Shown here in pieces: positions 28,711 through 37,787 of a DNA stretch of 64,000 bases. Position 1 is the stretch's first letter. Each line of letters starts with the position of its first letter. The translations under genes were made by a program, and so were the position numbers. Below the pieces are notes generated by a model, which saw only the letters and a program-made list of their open reading frames with translations, did no database searches and had not been told where the DNA came from. The stretch is from an uncultured Arenicella sp. (GTDB lineage Bacteria; Pseudomonadota; Gammaproteobacteria; Arenicellales; Arenicellaceae): positions 29,623 to 93,622 of the forward strand of contig CALINO010000004.1 in assembly GCA_938045295.1 (NCBI GenBank). The letters are read 5' to 3'.

Positions 28711-30213
28711 TTAGCGTTCAGTGGAAAAAATAAATACAGCACGCTTCTCTTGGCCCTCAATAATTTGAATTGGGCGACCAAAATGATACGAGAGTGTTTG
28801 CCTCATAATGTCTTCAAACTTACTCTTTGGCGTCATCGATAATGCAATAAAGTCGTAGCCCTTTATGGCACCGCTGTCAATGTGCGACCACAGTTGAGAG
28901 TTATTAAACTGATCAACAAAATTGGATTTTGCGCCTAAGTTTGCATAATGAACAAGCAGTCGATCGTTGCTATATAGGCTGGCGCTTTTGGGTATATTTT
29001 GGTTCATCCAATCGCCGGCGTCGAGAAAATGAGACTTATTGGTGCGTACATCCAAGCCTTCTATTGAGGCGATGCTGATTAAAACCAGTAGGGCGTAGCT
29101 GAAGAATTTTGTTATTAAAGATTGCTGTTTTAGACTGACAATAAGTTGACGTAAGGCAAATGGTGCGAGCAGCAATAAGGTCAGCGACGTGGCCATGGTG
29201 TAACGGCTGACAACCAAGTTATTGGCAAAGCTAAAGCCGACTAACACCGCAAAGTTAGTGATTACGTAAACCCACCACAGTTGTTTGACGGTCTTGTTGG
29301 TTAGCCCAAGGTTTTTCCAGTAAGCGATAACCACAATGAAAAAATAAAAGATGGCCATACGGCGTATTAGCTCGTACGTCACCTCCCCGATATTCTTTGC
29401 TAGAGCCGAAATGTATGCCCACGTGTGGCCATTGCCACCTTCAAACTGACTAGAGACATTGTTCCAGAGTAACTCCACAATGGAGTTTACCTTTTCGCCA
29501 TTGGCTTGGGCTAACTGAAGGCTGGCGGAGTATTTGTCTTGTAAGTACCAAGAAATCAATGCCACAAAAGCAACGGTAATTGACGTGGTTAACAGCACTA
29601 AAATACTTTTCCGGTAGGCTATGTGTCTATTCGAAAATGCAAATAAACAGTAAGGCGCCACTAGCAAAAATATCATGCCTTCAAAGCGGAACAGGCAACT
29701 TAATATTGAGGTGGTGAGCCAAGCCAGTAAGTGTTTTTTACTTGAAGATTGGCAAAACTGGAAAATGAAATAAAGCGACCACAAATAAAAGCTTAAATAC
29801 CCAAAATCGCGAATAATGAAGGCGCGGTATTTAGTGATGCTGGGAAACGCCAGTATGACGATGGCGGCAATCAGCACCGTTTTTCGGTCGTAACGCGATA
29901 ATTCATTAACAATAGCAACAAAAGCCAAGCAGGCTGAGGTTACTAATAGCGTGTTCAGCAGGTATGCCGCGTAGGTGACATTAATGAAAAAAACTTTCGA
30001 TAAGCCGGCAATTAATAATGGGTAAAAAGGCCAACTGTAATAGCTGTAAGCGGTTTGCCAATCCCCTGCAAGAAACATTTCAGCCATCGATAGGTAGGTA
30101 ATGCCGTCATTATTGATGACAGAATCCAGCGAAATGCTCCAAGCGGATAAAGCTATGTTTGCCAGAATTATGGCAAGAACTAATTTAGGCCAATCACGGA
30201 AAAGTTTAAGCAT
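28711..30213 (-). CDS. multi-TM membrane protein, possible GT-C/ArnT-like glycosyltransferase
   Basis: About 500 aa with many predicted TM helices and an early DSVINNDGITYLSMAEMF motif resembling the acidic loop of GT-C enzymes. Confidence 0.6.
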   Translation of the reverse strand: MLKLFRDWPKLVLAIILANIALSAWSISLDSVINNDGITYLSMAEMFLAGDWQTAYSYYSWPFYPLLIAGLSKVFFINVTYAAYLLNTLLVTSACLAFVAIVNELSRYDRKTVLIAAIVILAFPSITKYRAFIIRDFGYLSFYLWSLYFIFQFCQSSSKKHLLAWLTTSILSCLFRFEGMIFLLVAPYCLFAFSNRHIAYRKSILVLLTTSITVAFVALISWYLQDKYSASLQLAQANGEKVNSIVELLWNNVSSQFEGGNGHTWAYISALAKNIGEVTYELIRRMAIFYFFIVVIAYWKNLGLTNKTVKQLWWVYVITNFAVLVGFSFANNLVVSRYTMATSLTLLLLAPFALRQLIVSLKQQSLITKFFSYALLVLISIASIEGLDVRTNKSHFLDAGDWMNQNIPKSASLYSNDRLLVHYANLGAKSNFVDQFNNSQLWSHIDSGAIKGYDFIALSMTPKSKFEDIMRQTLSYHFGRPIQIIEGQEKRAVFIFSTER

Positions 30214-30526
30214 TATTTTGAAATAGGTGTCGCGTTTTCAGGAACGTGTTTTTAATGTGGTTTTTTCTGAAATGAGTTACTCATTTAGTGAACTCATAGT
30301 GTGTGACACGACGTTGTTCTTTTGTGCTTTGAGGCTTAAACATTCGGCACTACCCATACCATACTATCGAAAAAGCTATATTTGAGGCGGTAATTTTGCG
30401 ATGATCCGAAAATAGCCGTTAATAGTCTGAAAGATATAGCAGTCTTGCGTCATTGGCAATAGTTGCCGTGCTGACTTGATTGTGGATAAAGGCTTAAACA
30501 ACAAATAAACCTTATCGGGCATAGTC

Positions 30527-31546
30527 GTGAAAAAAATTCTTGTCACCGGAGGAACCGGGTTCATTGGGAGTCATACCGTTGTTAGCTTGATTGAGCGAGG
30601 CTATCACCCCGTCATCATTGATAACTTAGACAACAGTTGTCGAACGGTGTTGGACCGGGTAGAGCGTATATGCAAGGTTCGCCCCACGTTTATTGAAGCT
30701 GATGTGCGCGATGCCAGTGCCCTGGACGCCATTTTCAGCGAGCACGATTTTGAGTGTGTGATCCATTTCTCGGGTTTGAAAGCAGTGGGTGAATCGGTGG
30801 AAAAACCGATGCGTTATTACAGTAATAACGTGGAAGGTTCAATTGCGCTACTCAAAGCAATGCGCAAGCACGAATGCTGGAAATTAGTCTTCAGTTCGTC
30901 ATCCACGGTTTACGGTGACCCAGAGCAAGTACCCATTACTGAATCAGCAAAGCTGAGTGTGACCAACCCGTATGGGCAAACCAAGTTGATGGTTGAAAAT
31001 ATATTGCGAGACTTATCGCACGCCGATCAGCGATGGAAATTCACCTTATTACGATACTTCAACCCGGTGGGGGCGCATGAGTCTGGTTTGATTGGCGAAG
31101 ACCCTAACGGCATTCCTAATAATTTAATGCCCTACATTGCGCAGGTGGCGGTGGGTCGACTGGAGAGTTTGCGTGTTTGGGGTAATGACTACGATACGCC
31201 TGATGGTACTGGAGTGCGCGATTATATTCATGTGGTTGACTTGGCTGAGGCGCATATTAATGCGCTTGAACACTTTAAACCAAGCCATGGTTGCCGAGCC
31301 TACAACATAGGCACCGGTGAAGGTTACTCGGTTTTAGACATGGTCAAGGCATTTGAGCAAGCCAGTGGCCAGCGTGTGCCGTATTCGATTGAAGCAAGAA
31401 GAGCCGGAGATGTGGCCACTAGTTACGCTGATGCTGGTTTGAGTGCTAAGGAGATTGGTTGGGCGGCGCAACGAGGTTTGGCAGAAATTATGCGTGATCA
31501 GTGGAACTGGCAACACAACAACCCGAATGGTTATACAGAGCAGTGA
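30527..31546 (+). CDS. galE: UDP-glucose 4-epimerase
   Basis: ILVTGGTGFIGSHTVV, FSSSSTVYG, NPYGQTKLMVE, LRYFNPVGAHESG. GTG start. Confidence 0.95.
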   Translation: MKKILVTGGTGFIGSHTVVSLIERGYHPVIIDNLDNSCRTVLDRVERICKVRPTFIEADVRDASALDAIFSEHDFECVIHFSGLKAVGESVEKPMRYYSNNVEGSIALLKAMRKHECWKLVFSSSSTVYGDPEQVPITESAKLSVTNPYGQTKLMVENILRDLSHADQRWKFTLLRYFNPVGAHESGLIGEDPNGIPNNLMPYIAQVAVGRLESLRVWGNDYDTPDGTGVRDYIHVVDLAEAHINALEHFKPSHGCRAYNIGTGEGYSVLDMVKAFEQASGQRVPYSIEARRAGDVATSYADAGLSAKEIGWAAQRGLAEIMRDQWNWQHNNPNGYTEQ

Positions 31547-31808
31547 TTGCGTTGTTTGTTTGTCTTATCAGACTTAAGTCTGATAGAGAATATCAGCGAT
31601 TATTCAAATAATTGTTTTTCTTTTATAAAGAAATACATTAGAAACAAAGGCTAACTTAAGAATAGGAATGCATTGCGCTGAATCAACGTAAAGTCGCGTG
31701 CATCTTAGGGTTCTAATGACGATGCTTGTAAAGCGAGAAGATCGGAACTTAGAAAAGCGTGGTAATAAGTGGAGTCAAACAGTGCGGCGCGGGGAGAATT
31801 AGTAAGCG

Positions 31809-31879
31809 ATTGAAGTTACGCAAAAACCATGGTTGGGTATTGGGTAGGGTAGGGGCCATAGCCGCCACGTAACTTCAAT
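31809..31879. repeat. 12-bp inverted repeat enclosing a G-quadruplex-type motif
   Basis: ATTGAAGTTACG (31809-31820) and CGTAACTTCAAT (31868-31879), with GGGTATTGGGTAGGGTAGGGG at 31835-31855 in the loop. Confidence 0.85.
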
Positions 31880-31953
31880 GCTCAGACCAAAGTCTATCTG
31901 AATCGTAAAGCTATAATCAAGTTCAAATGGTAAAACTTTCTTAAACTTTCAGT

Positions 31954-31989
31954 AATAAATGGCGTTCATGGACATGAACGCCATTTATT
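31954..31989. terminator. intrinsic terminator, likely for the minus-strand HHH gene
   Basis: 17-bp perfect arms AATAAATGGCGTTCATG-ga-CATGAACGCCATTTATT. Confidence 0.75.
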
Positions 31990-31998
31990 TAGTGAAAA

Positions 31999-32469
31999 TT
32001 AAGAGTCGTAGTTAACGTCTCCTTTGTCTACGCGCTTGGCAAATTCAGTGGTTCCGCCACTCGATAAAGTATTTGCTTGATTGATCCAGTCTTCTCGATC
32101 GATGCGTCCTGGAAAGGCTAAAAAGTTTTCAACCCAGGCAACGTTGTCGCTGCTCCAGTCGGCAATTTGCTCGAATTTATAGATGCCTAACTCATTCAAA
32201 GTTTTTTCAATAACCGCGCCAATGCCTTTGATGCGCTTTAGCTCATCGGCATCCACAGGTCGGCTACTCAAGCCCAGTGGCTTCCAGCTGTCATCAACCG
32301 CCACTTTTTCTTCCACTTCAGCCGTCACGGTCTCAGTCGATGCTATTGGTGCCGCCGTGATTGCTACGTCTTCTTTTTTATTGCGGCAGCAAAAAAACCA
32401 CTGCACAAACATGCCTAAAAGAAACGCAAGTAATAGAAAAAACCAAATTTCCAAAAATAAATATTTCAT
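31999..32469 (-). CDS. membrane-anchored small protein with helix-hairpin-helix-type domain
   Basis: N-terminal TM (FLEIWFFLLLAFLLGMFVQWFF), then LKRIKGIGAVIEKTLNELGIYKFEQIADW HHH-like motif. Confidence 0.7.
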   Translation of the reverse strand: MKYLFLEIWFFLLLAFLLGMFVQWFFCCRNKKEDVAITAAPIASTETVTAEVEEKVAVDDSWKPLGLSSRPVDADELKRIKGIGAVIEKTLNELGIYKFEQIADWSSDNVAWVENFLAFPGRIDREDWINQANTLSSGGTTEFAKRVDKGDVNYDS

Positions 32470-32499
32470 TATGTGTGTTCTCCGAACTCGGGTCGTTTA

Positions 32500-33579
32500 T
32501 TAGTTGCTGAGTTTGAACTCAATTCGTCTGTTTTGTGCTCGGCCTTGTGAGGTCGAGTTGTCAGCAATGGGGCTTTGTGGGCCGTAGCCGCGAGCGACGA
32601 ATCGATCGTTGGTGAGGCCTTGGGCAATCAAATAGTCGGCAACGGCTTGAGCGCGTCGCTGGCTTAATGCCATATTGGAATCCAAGTTACCCGTAGAGTC
32701 GGTATGGCCACCAATTTCAAAGCTGGCATCTGGGCAACGTTTGGCTGTTGACGCAATACTGTCGAGCAATTCTGTGCTGTCGGCTGAAATGGACGACTTT
32801 CCTGTGTCAAAGTTAATTGACGCGGTTGCAAGCAGCCCATTGATCGAGTCTTGGCAAACGTCTCTTTTAATGGTTTCTACCACCACTAATTCGTTACTAA
32901 TAGTGCCTGCGAACGACTGTCGAGCACTGGCCTCGGCTTGGCTTTTCAACTCTGAGCTCGCCACGTTGCCGATTAACCTCAGTACGCCACCGCTTAAGTG
33001 CATACTCTGGGCGCCCTCTTTGAGTGCGTTAATGAAGCCCGAATTGCCTATTGAGTCAATGTTGTCACCAACGCGAAGCTCGTTAATCACATTGATGCCT
33101 TCATAAGATTCAAGTGCTTGGGCATAAACTTGATCTACTTCTGCTTGGCTGCTTAAGGTGCCAGAGAGTAGCAAACGATCGCCGTTTAAGTTGGCTCTTA
33201 ATTCTGGCAGGCTCAATGGTAATGCCGCTGGCGCAGGCTCGGCTTCAACCACGGCTTCGGTTACCGCTGAAAACGCATCGCCGTTATGGCTGGCAGAGCG
33301 CACGCCGTAAGTATCTTCAGCCAGTTTTAAGGCACTGTCTAAGTTCGCTTGATCCGGCGGTGAACCGGTCAAAAGAACGTCTCGCCCAAGGTTGTAGGTT
33401 TCTACTTTAGCCCATGCATACTCGTCGCCGGCAAGCGTTGAGACTGTCGAGTCTTTCAGTTCGCCTTCGATGTGTCGCCATTTAAACGCCAGCGTGAGTG
33501 CTAGCAAAGCGAGCGAACAGAGTAAGATGGGGAGTAACCCTATACAAAAAAGTTTTCGTTCACGCATTTTTTCTCCCAT
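32500..33579 (-). CDS. OmpA-family protein with BON-like repeats
   Basis: C-terminal IGGHTDSTGNLDSNMALSQRRAQAVADYLIAQGL...GYGPQSPIADNSTSQGRAQNRRIEF; BON-like segments upstream; N-terminal TM. Confidence 0.87.
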   Translation of the reverse strand: MGEKMRERKLFCIGLLPILLCSLALLALTLAFKWRHIEGELKDSTVSTLAGDEYAWAKVETYNLGRDVLLTGSPPDQANLDSALKLAEDTYGVRSASHNGDAFSAVTEAVVEAEPAPAALPLSLPELRANLNGDRLLLSGTLSSQAEVDQVYAQALESYEGINVINELRVGDNIDSIGNSGFINALKEGAQSMHLSGGVLRLIGNVASSELKSQAEASARQSFAGTISNELVVVETIKRDVCQDSINGLLATASINFDTGKSSISADSTELLDSIASTAKRCPDASFEIGGHTDSTGNLDSNMALSQRRAQAVADYLIAQGLTNDRFVARGYGPQSPIADNSTSQGRAQNRRIEFKLSN

Positions 33580-33920
33580 TCAAAAATGAAAAATAGATAT
33601 TGCTTGGTACTTTTGCCCTGTTCTGAACACTTTGGCTTAAGTGGGTTAAGCAAATCGAAATTGTGTGTTAGTTGCGTCGTTTCCTGATGTTGGGGCAAAA
33701 CTCCGTGCTCCAAGCTGAGTCAGTATGGCAACTGGCCTGCCAAATATCCACATCCAAATTGTTATCGCTTGTTAAATCATAATCAAATAATAGACAAATG
33801 CGCTAGAAAAGTCGCGAGATTCAGTGTTTTCTAGTCTTTGCGCCCAGTTAACTTGCAAATAGGGGGCGGCATCTTAAGTGATGCTTAAGGCGCATTGTAT
33901 TGAATAATCTGTGGTGAATA

Positions 33921-33951
33921 AAAAAGGGCAACCAGCCTGGTTGCCCTTTTT
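33921..33951 (-). terminator. intrinsic terminator downstream of trpBA
   Basis: AAAAAGGGCAACCAG-c-CTGGTTGCCCTTTTT. Confidence 0.8.
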
Positions 33952-34028
33952 TAGTTTAATTTTTGTAAGCCTAATCTTTTAAGCCTAGTTTAACATTCGG
34001 TATTTAAACCGCTCGCTAATGCCGCTGT

Positions 34029-34811
34029 TTACTTAAGTAGCGCAGTAAAAAACTGCCTAAGCGCGGTTTCTTGGCCTTGTTCCCATGCTTTGAGTGCCGC
34101 AGTGCCAATCACCGCGATATCGGCGTGTTGGCCAATAAACGCAATATCATCGGCATGGCTGACGCCAAAGCCCACCGCTAAAGGGACCTCGGTAAACTGT
34201 TTGCAACGCGCGATAAAGCCGGCCACTTCCTCGTTCATGTTGGTGTTTGAGCCGGTTACCCCTTTGCGTGCCACGGTATAAACAAAACCGTCTGCACTTT
34301 TTGCTAACTCAGCCAAACGGGCATCGGTGTTGGTTGGCGTCATTAGCACAATGGGCGAAAGGTCAAGCTCTTTGGCTATGGCGTGCAGCTCTTGTGCTTC
34401 ATCAATAGGCAGGTCTGGCACAATGAAGCCGTGGCCACCCGCGTCTTTGAGTTGCTGTAAAAAAGCCCGTTGGCCAGTTTTGAAAATGGTATTGAAGTAG
34501 CCCATCATCACGACTTTGAACGAGAACTCTTTCGTGACTTTTGCCATAAATTCAAAGCAGTCTTGAACACGAACGCCATTTTCGATGGCCTCTTGGTTTG
34601 CTTTGACAAACAATGGCCCATCCGCCGACGGTTCTGAGAATGGGAATTGCAACTCCACTAAGTCAACGCCGAACTCTTGCATAATTTCGAGTTCTTTCCA
34701 GTTGTCTTCAAATGATGGGTAGCCGCACACCACGTGGGTCATGATCATGGCGGGTCGTTTGCGTTCAGCCAGTGTTGCTTGCTGTTCAGTAATGTATTTA
34801 TTCAGGGCCAT
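34029..34811 (-). CDS. trpA: tryptophan synthase alpha subunit (divergent type)
   Basis: MALNKYITEQQATLAERKRPAMIMTHVVCGYPSFEDNWKELEIMQEFGVDLVELQFPFSEPSADGP...ARKGVTG; overlaps trpB by 14 bp. Confidence 0.9.
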   Translation of the reverse strand: MALNKYITEQQATLAERKRPAMIMTHVVCGYPSFEDNWKELEIMQEFGVDLVELQFPFSEPSADGPLFVKANQEAIENGVRVQDCFEFMAKVTKEFSFKVVMMGYFNTIFKTGQRAFLQQLKDAGGHGFIVPDLPIDEAQELHAIAKELDLSPIVLMTPTNTDARLAELAKSADGFVYTVARKGVTGSNTNMNEEVAGFIARCKQFTEVPLAVGFGVSHADDIAFIGQHADIAVIGTAALKAWEQGQETALRQFFTALLK

Positions 34812-36051
34812 ATTCTTCTGCCTTTTGTCGAATAAAAGTTTTCCAATGTTCGTCACCCAGAGCGTCGGCAATGGTGAAAATGTCTTTGTCGCCACGCCCG
34901 CTCATGTTAATTAGTACGACCTCGTCTTTCGACATTTGCTCGGCCTCTAAAATCGCTTGAGCAAACCCGTGAGAGCTTTCCAGCGCAGGTATGACACCTT
35001 CGGTGCGCATGGCCAGCTTTAATGCTTCGGTCACTTGCTCGTCGGTTACCGCTTCAAAGCGAACCCGATTGTTTTCCCATAGATGCACTAAGATAGGGTT
35101 AACGCCGATGTAGTCTAAGCCCGCGGCCACCGAATGAGTGTGCAGCATGTTGCCATCGTCGTTTTGCAGAAAATAGGTTTTCATGCCTTGCGCCACGCCC
35201 ACGGAGGCATCTTTATAAGCCAAACGTGCGGCGTGGTTGCCTTTGCCGGGGCCAAAGCCACCAGCCTCGCAGCCGATAAGCTGAGTGTCTTGATCATCCA
35301 TAAAACCTTGAAATAGGCCAATGGCGTTGGAGCCGCCGCCTACGCAAGCGAACACTCGGTTGGGTAATTGCCCTGTGGCGGCCAATACTTGCTCTCTTGC
35401 TTCACGGCCGATAATGGATTGAAACCAACTCACCATTTCTGGAAACGGGTGCGGGCCGCATGCGGTGCCAAGCACGTAGTGCGTGGTGTCCATGTTGGTC
35501 ACCCAATCACGCAAACATTCATTAATGGCGTCTTTGAGGGTCTGTTGACCGTCGGTGACCGCCACCACCTCTGACCCCATGTTTTCCATCCAGAACACAT
35601 TGGGTCGTTGCCGCGCGACGTCCACAGCGCCCATGTAAATCTTGCTGTCAAAACCAAAGCGCGCGGCCATGGTGGCCGTTGCATAACCATGTTGGCCTGC
35701 GCCGGTTTCGGCAATAACACGGGTTTTGCCCATGCGTTTTACCAATAAACCTTGGCCCATCACATTATTAATTTTATGCGAGCCAGTGTGGTTTAAATCT
35801 TCGCGCTTAATGTAGATTTGAGCACCGCCAAGCTTTTTAGATAAGTTGGCTAAGTGAGTAACTGGCGTAGGGCGGCCTGAGTAGCTTTGCATCAACTCAA
35901 TGAATTCTTGCCAAAAACTAGGGTCGTCTTTCGCCTTACGAAACTCAGTCTTGAGTTGCTCAATAGTGCTGTGGAGTATTTCTGGCAGAAAAGTGCCACC
36001 ATACTCACCGTAATAGCCTTCTCGGCCATCGGTAAAGTTGAATAAATCCAT
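34798..36051 (-). CDS. trpB: tryptophan synthase beta subunit
   Basis: YGEYGGTFLPEIL, YIKREDLNHTGSHKINNV, AETGAGQHGYATA, CVGGGSNAIGLF. Confidence 0.96.
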   Translation of the reverse strand: MDLFNFTDGREGYYGEYGGTFLPEILHSTIEQLKTEFRKAKDDPSFWQEFIELMQSYSGRPTPVTHLANLSKKLGGAQIYIKREDLNHTGSHKINNVMGQGLLVKRMGKTRVIAETGAGQHGYATATMAARFGFDSKIYMGAVDVARQRPNVFWMENMGSEVVAVTDGQQTLKDAINECLRDWVTNMDTTHYVLGTACGPHPFPEMVSWFQSIIGREAREQVLAATGQLPNRVFACVGGGSNAIGLFQGFMDDQDTQLIGCEAGGFGPGKGNHAARLAYKDASVGVAQGMKTYFLQNDDGNMLHTHSVAAGLDYIGVNPILVHLWENNRVRFEAVTDEQVTEALKLAMRTEGVIPALESSHGFAQAILEAEQMSKDEVVLINMSGRGDKDIFTIADALGDEHWKTFIRQKAEEYGPE

Positions 36052-36165
36052 CGGGAATGATTGCTAATGAAATGAAACCTAATCGTAACATCTGAGTTAC
36101 GCCGAGTTAATAGTTTAAACTCGTTAAGGTCGTTGTTTAGTGAGTATTTTTTACTAACAGGCGCC

Positions 36166-36954
36166 TTAGGTTTCTAATTTATCAAACCCGTTAATAGTGA
36201 GTGCCTCATGGCCCGAATAAACCACGCAAGCAATCAATTTTTCTGACAGCTTTAATTGAGTTAAATGCCAAGCTTGTTGGTCTTCATCAACGAAGTTTAA
36301 TTCCGCGTTATTGTCACTAACCAAGTTACGCTCATTCATTTTAAAGTTAATGCCTTGGCCGGTGGCTTTGCCGGACGCTTCCTTGCGGGTCCAGAGGTAC
36401 AGAAATGTTTCAGCGCACAGCTCGCCGTGCTTAAACACTAACTCTTGTTCGGCCTTGCTAAAACGCTTTTCAGCAATCAAATCAAATTGGCTGCGCCTGT
36501 CCAGAGCTTCAAGGTCTACGCCCACCTCTTTATCTAGGCAAAAGGCAAATAGCCCAACATGTTCAGAGCCGCATTGCGTGTCAGTAAAGTTAAAATGCAA
36601 AGAAGTTTCTTCATCGGCCAACTGCTTGTTACTTAAATAAGGTTTATTAAGTCGGGTGTAGCTTAGCTCTATTTCTTGCGGTGAACATTGTGAATACTGC
36701 GCTAATAACCTTAGAAGGTAATAACGCCCAGCTAAGTAGGCTTCTTTTAATTGTGGGGTTCGGCGCCGATGATATTTGTCTTTTTGTATGTCGCTTAACC
36801 AAGATAGGGCTGTTTCTTGTTCTTGAGCGCTTAATGTTAGCGGCAGGCACCACAAGTGCAACTCGCTTTTTGCCAGCGTTGGTATGGCCGTTAGGCTCGC
36901 ACTTTTGAGTATTGGCGACAGGGCTAATTGATCTAAATTTTTATTTTTATTCAT
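36166..36954 (-). CDS. Sfp-type 4'-phosphopantetheinyl transferase
   Basis: KEVGVDLEALDRR, RFSKAEQELV, FLYLWTRKEASGKATGQGI. Confidence 0.88.
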   Translation of the reverse strand: MNKNKNLDQLALSPILKSASLTAIPTLAKSELHLWCLPLTLSAQEQETALSWLSDIQKDKYHRRRTPQLKEAYLAGRYYLLRLLAQYSQCSPQEIELSYTRLNKPYLSNKQLADEETSLHFNFTDTQCGSEHVGLFAFCLDKEVGVDLEALDRRSQFDLIAEKRFSKAEQELVFKHGELCAETFLYLWTRKEASGKATGQGINFKMNERNLVSDNNAELNFVDEDQQAWHLTQLKLSEKLIACVVYSGHEALTINGFDKLET

Positions 36955-37080
36955 CAGCGTTGAGTAATAAAAGTTAATATCAGTAGGTCTTAGTTTACAA
37001 TCGAATATTCGCTAGGGTGCTTGCTGCCCTAACTAAAGGCGAGTGTTAGCCAACAAAACTCATCAATCATATAGAATCTA

Positions 37081-37767
37081 ATGAAAGCAAAAATAGCCTT
37101 GGCCGCCGTGATTATTGCATTAATTGCCGCCTTCTTTTTATTTGATCTGCAGCAATACTTTTCACTGGAATACTTGAAAAGCCAAAAAGACGCACTCAAC
37201 GCCTTATATAACGATAAGCCTTGGTTGGTCGCCGGCTTATTTTTTCTTCTTTACGTTGCCTTTGCGGCATTGGCATTGCCCGCAGCCACTATATTGACCT
37301 TAGCCGGTGGCGCCATCTTTGGTTTTTGGGCCGGCGTATTGTTGGTTTCATTTGCCAGTAGTATTGGTGCTACCTTGGCGTTTATTTTTACCCGCTTCTT
37401 ATTTCACGACTCTATCCAGAGCAAGTTTGGTGATCGCTTAGAGGCGGTGAATAAGGGCATTGAAAAAGAAGGCGCATTTTATGTGTTCGGCTTGCGCTTG
37501 GTGCCACTGTTTCCCTTTTTCGTCATTAATTCATTGTTGGCATTAACCAAGTTGAAAGTATGGACATTTTATTGGGCAAGCCAAATTGGCATGTTGGCGG
37601 CCACCGCCGTGTACGTTAATGCGGGCACTCAAATAGCTCAAATTGACAGTTTATCGGGCATCGCCAGCCCTAAATTAATTCTGTCTTTTGTATTGCTGGG
37701 CGTATTTCCACTGATTGCGAAGAAAGCCTTAGACTTTTTAAAGACACGTAACGCGACGAGTGCGTAA
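37081..37767 (+). CDS. TVP38/TMEM64 (DedA-like) family membrane protein
   Basis: Multi-TM, GGAIFGFWAGVLLVSFASSIGATLAFIFTRFLF, RLVPLFPFFVINSLLALTKL. Confidence 0.85.
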   Translation: MKAKIALAAVIIALIAAFFLFDLQQYFSLEYLKSQKDALNALYNDKPWLVAGLFFLLYVAFAALALPAATILTLAGGAIFGFWAGVLLVSFASSIGATLAFIFTRFLFHDSIQSKFGDRLEAVNKGIEKEGAFYVFGLRLVPLFPFFVINSLLALTKLKVWTFYWASQIGMLAATAVYVNAGTQIAQIDSLSGIASPKLILSFVLLGVFPLIAKKALDFLKTRNATSA

Positions 37768-37787
37768 CACCACGACTGGGATAGATA

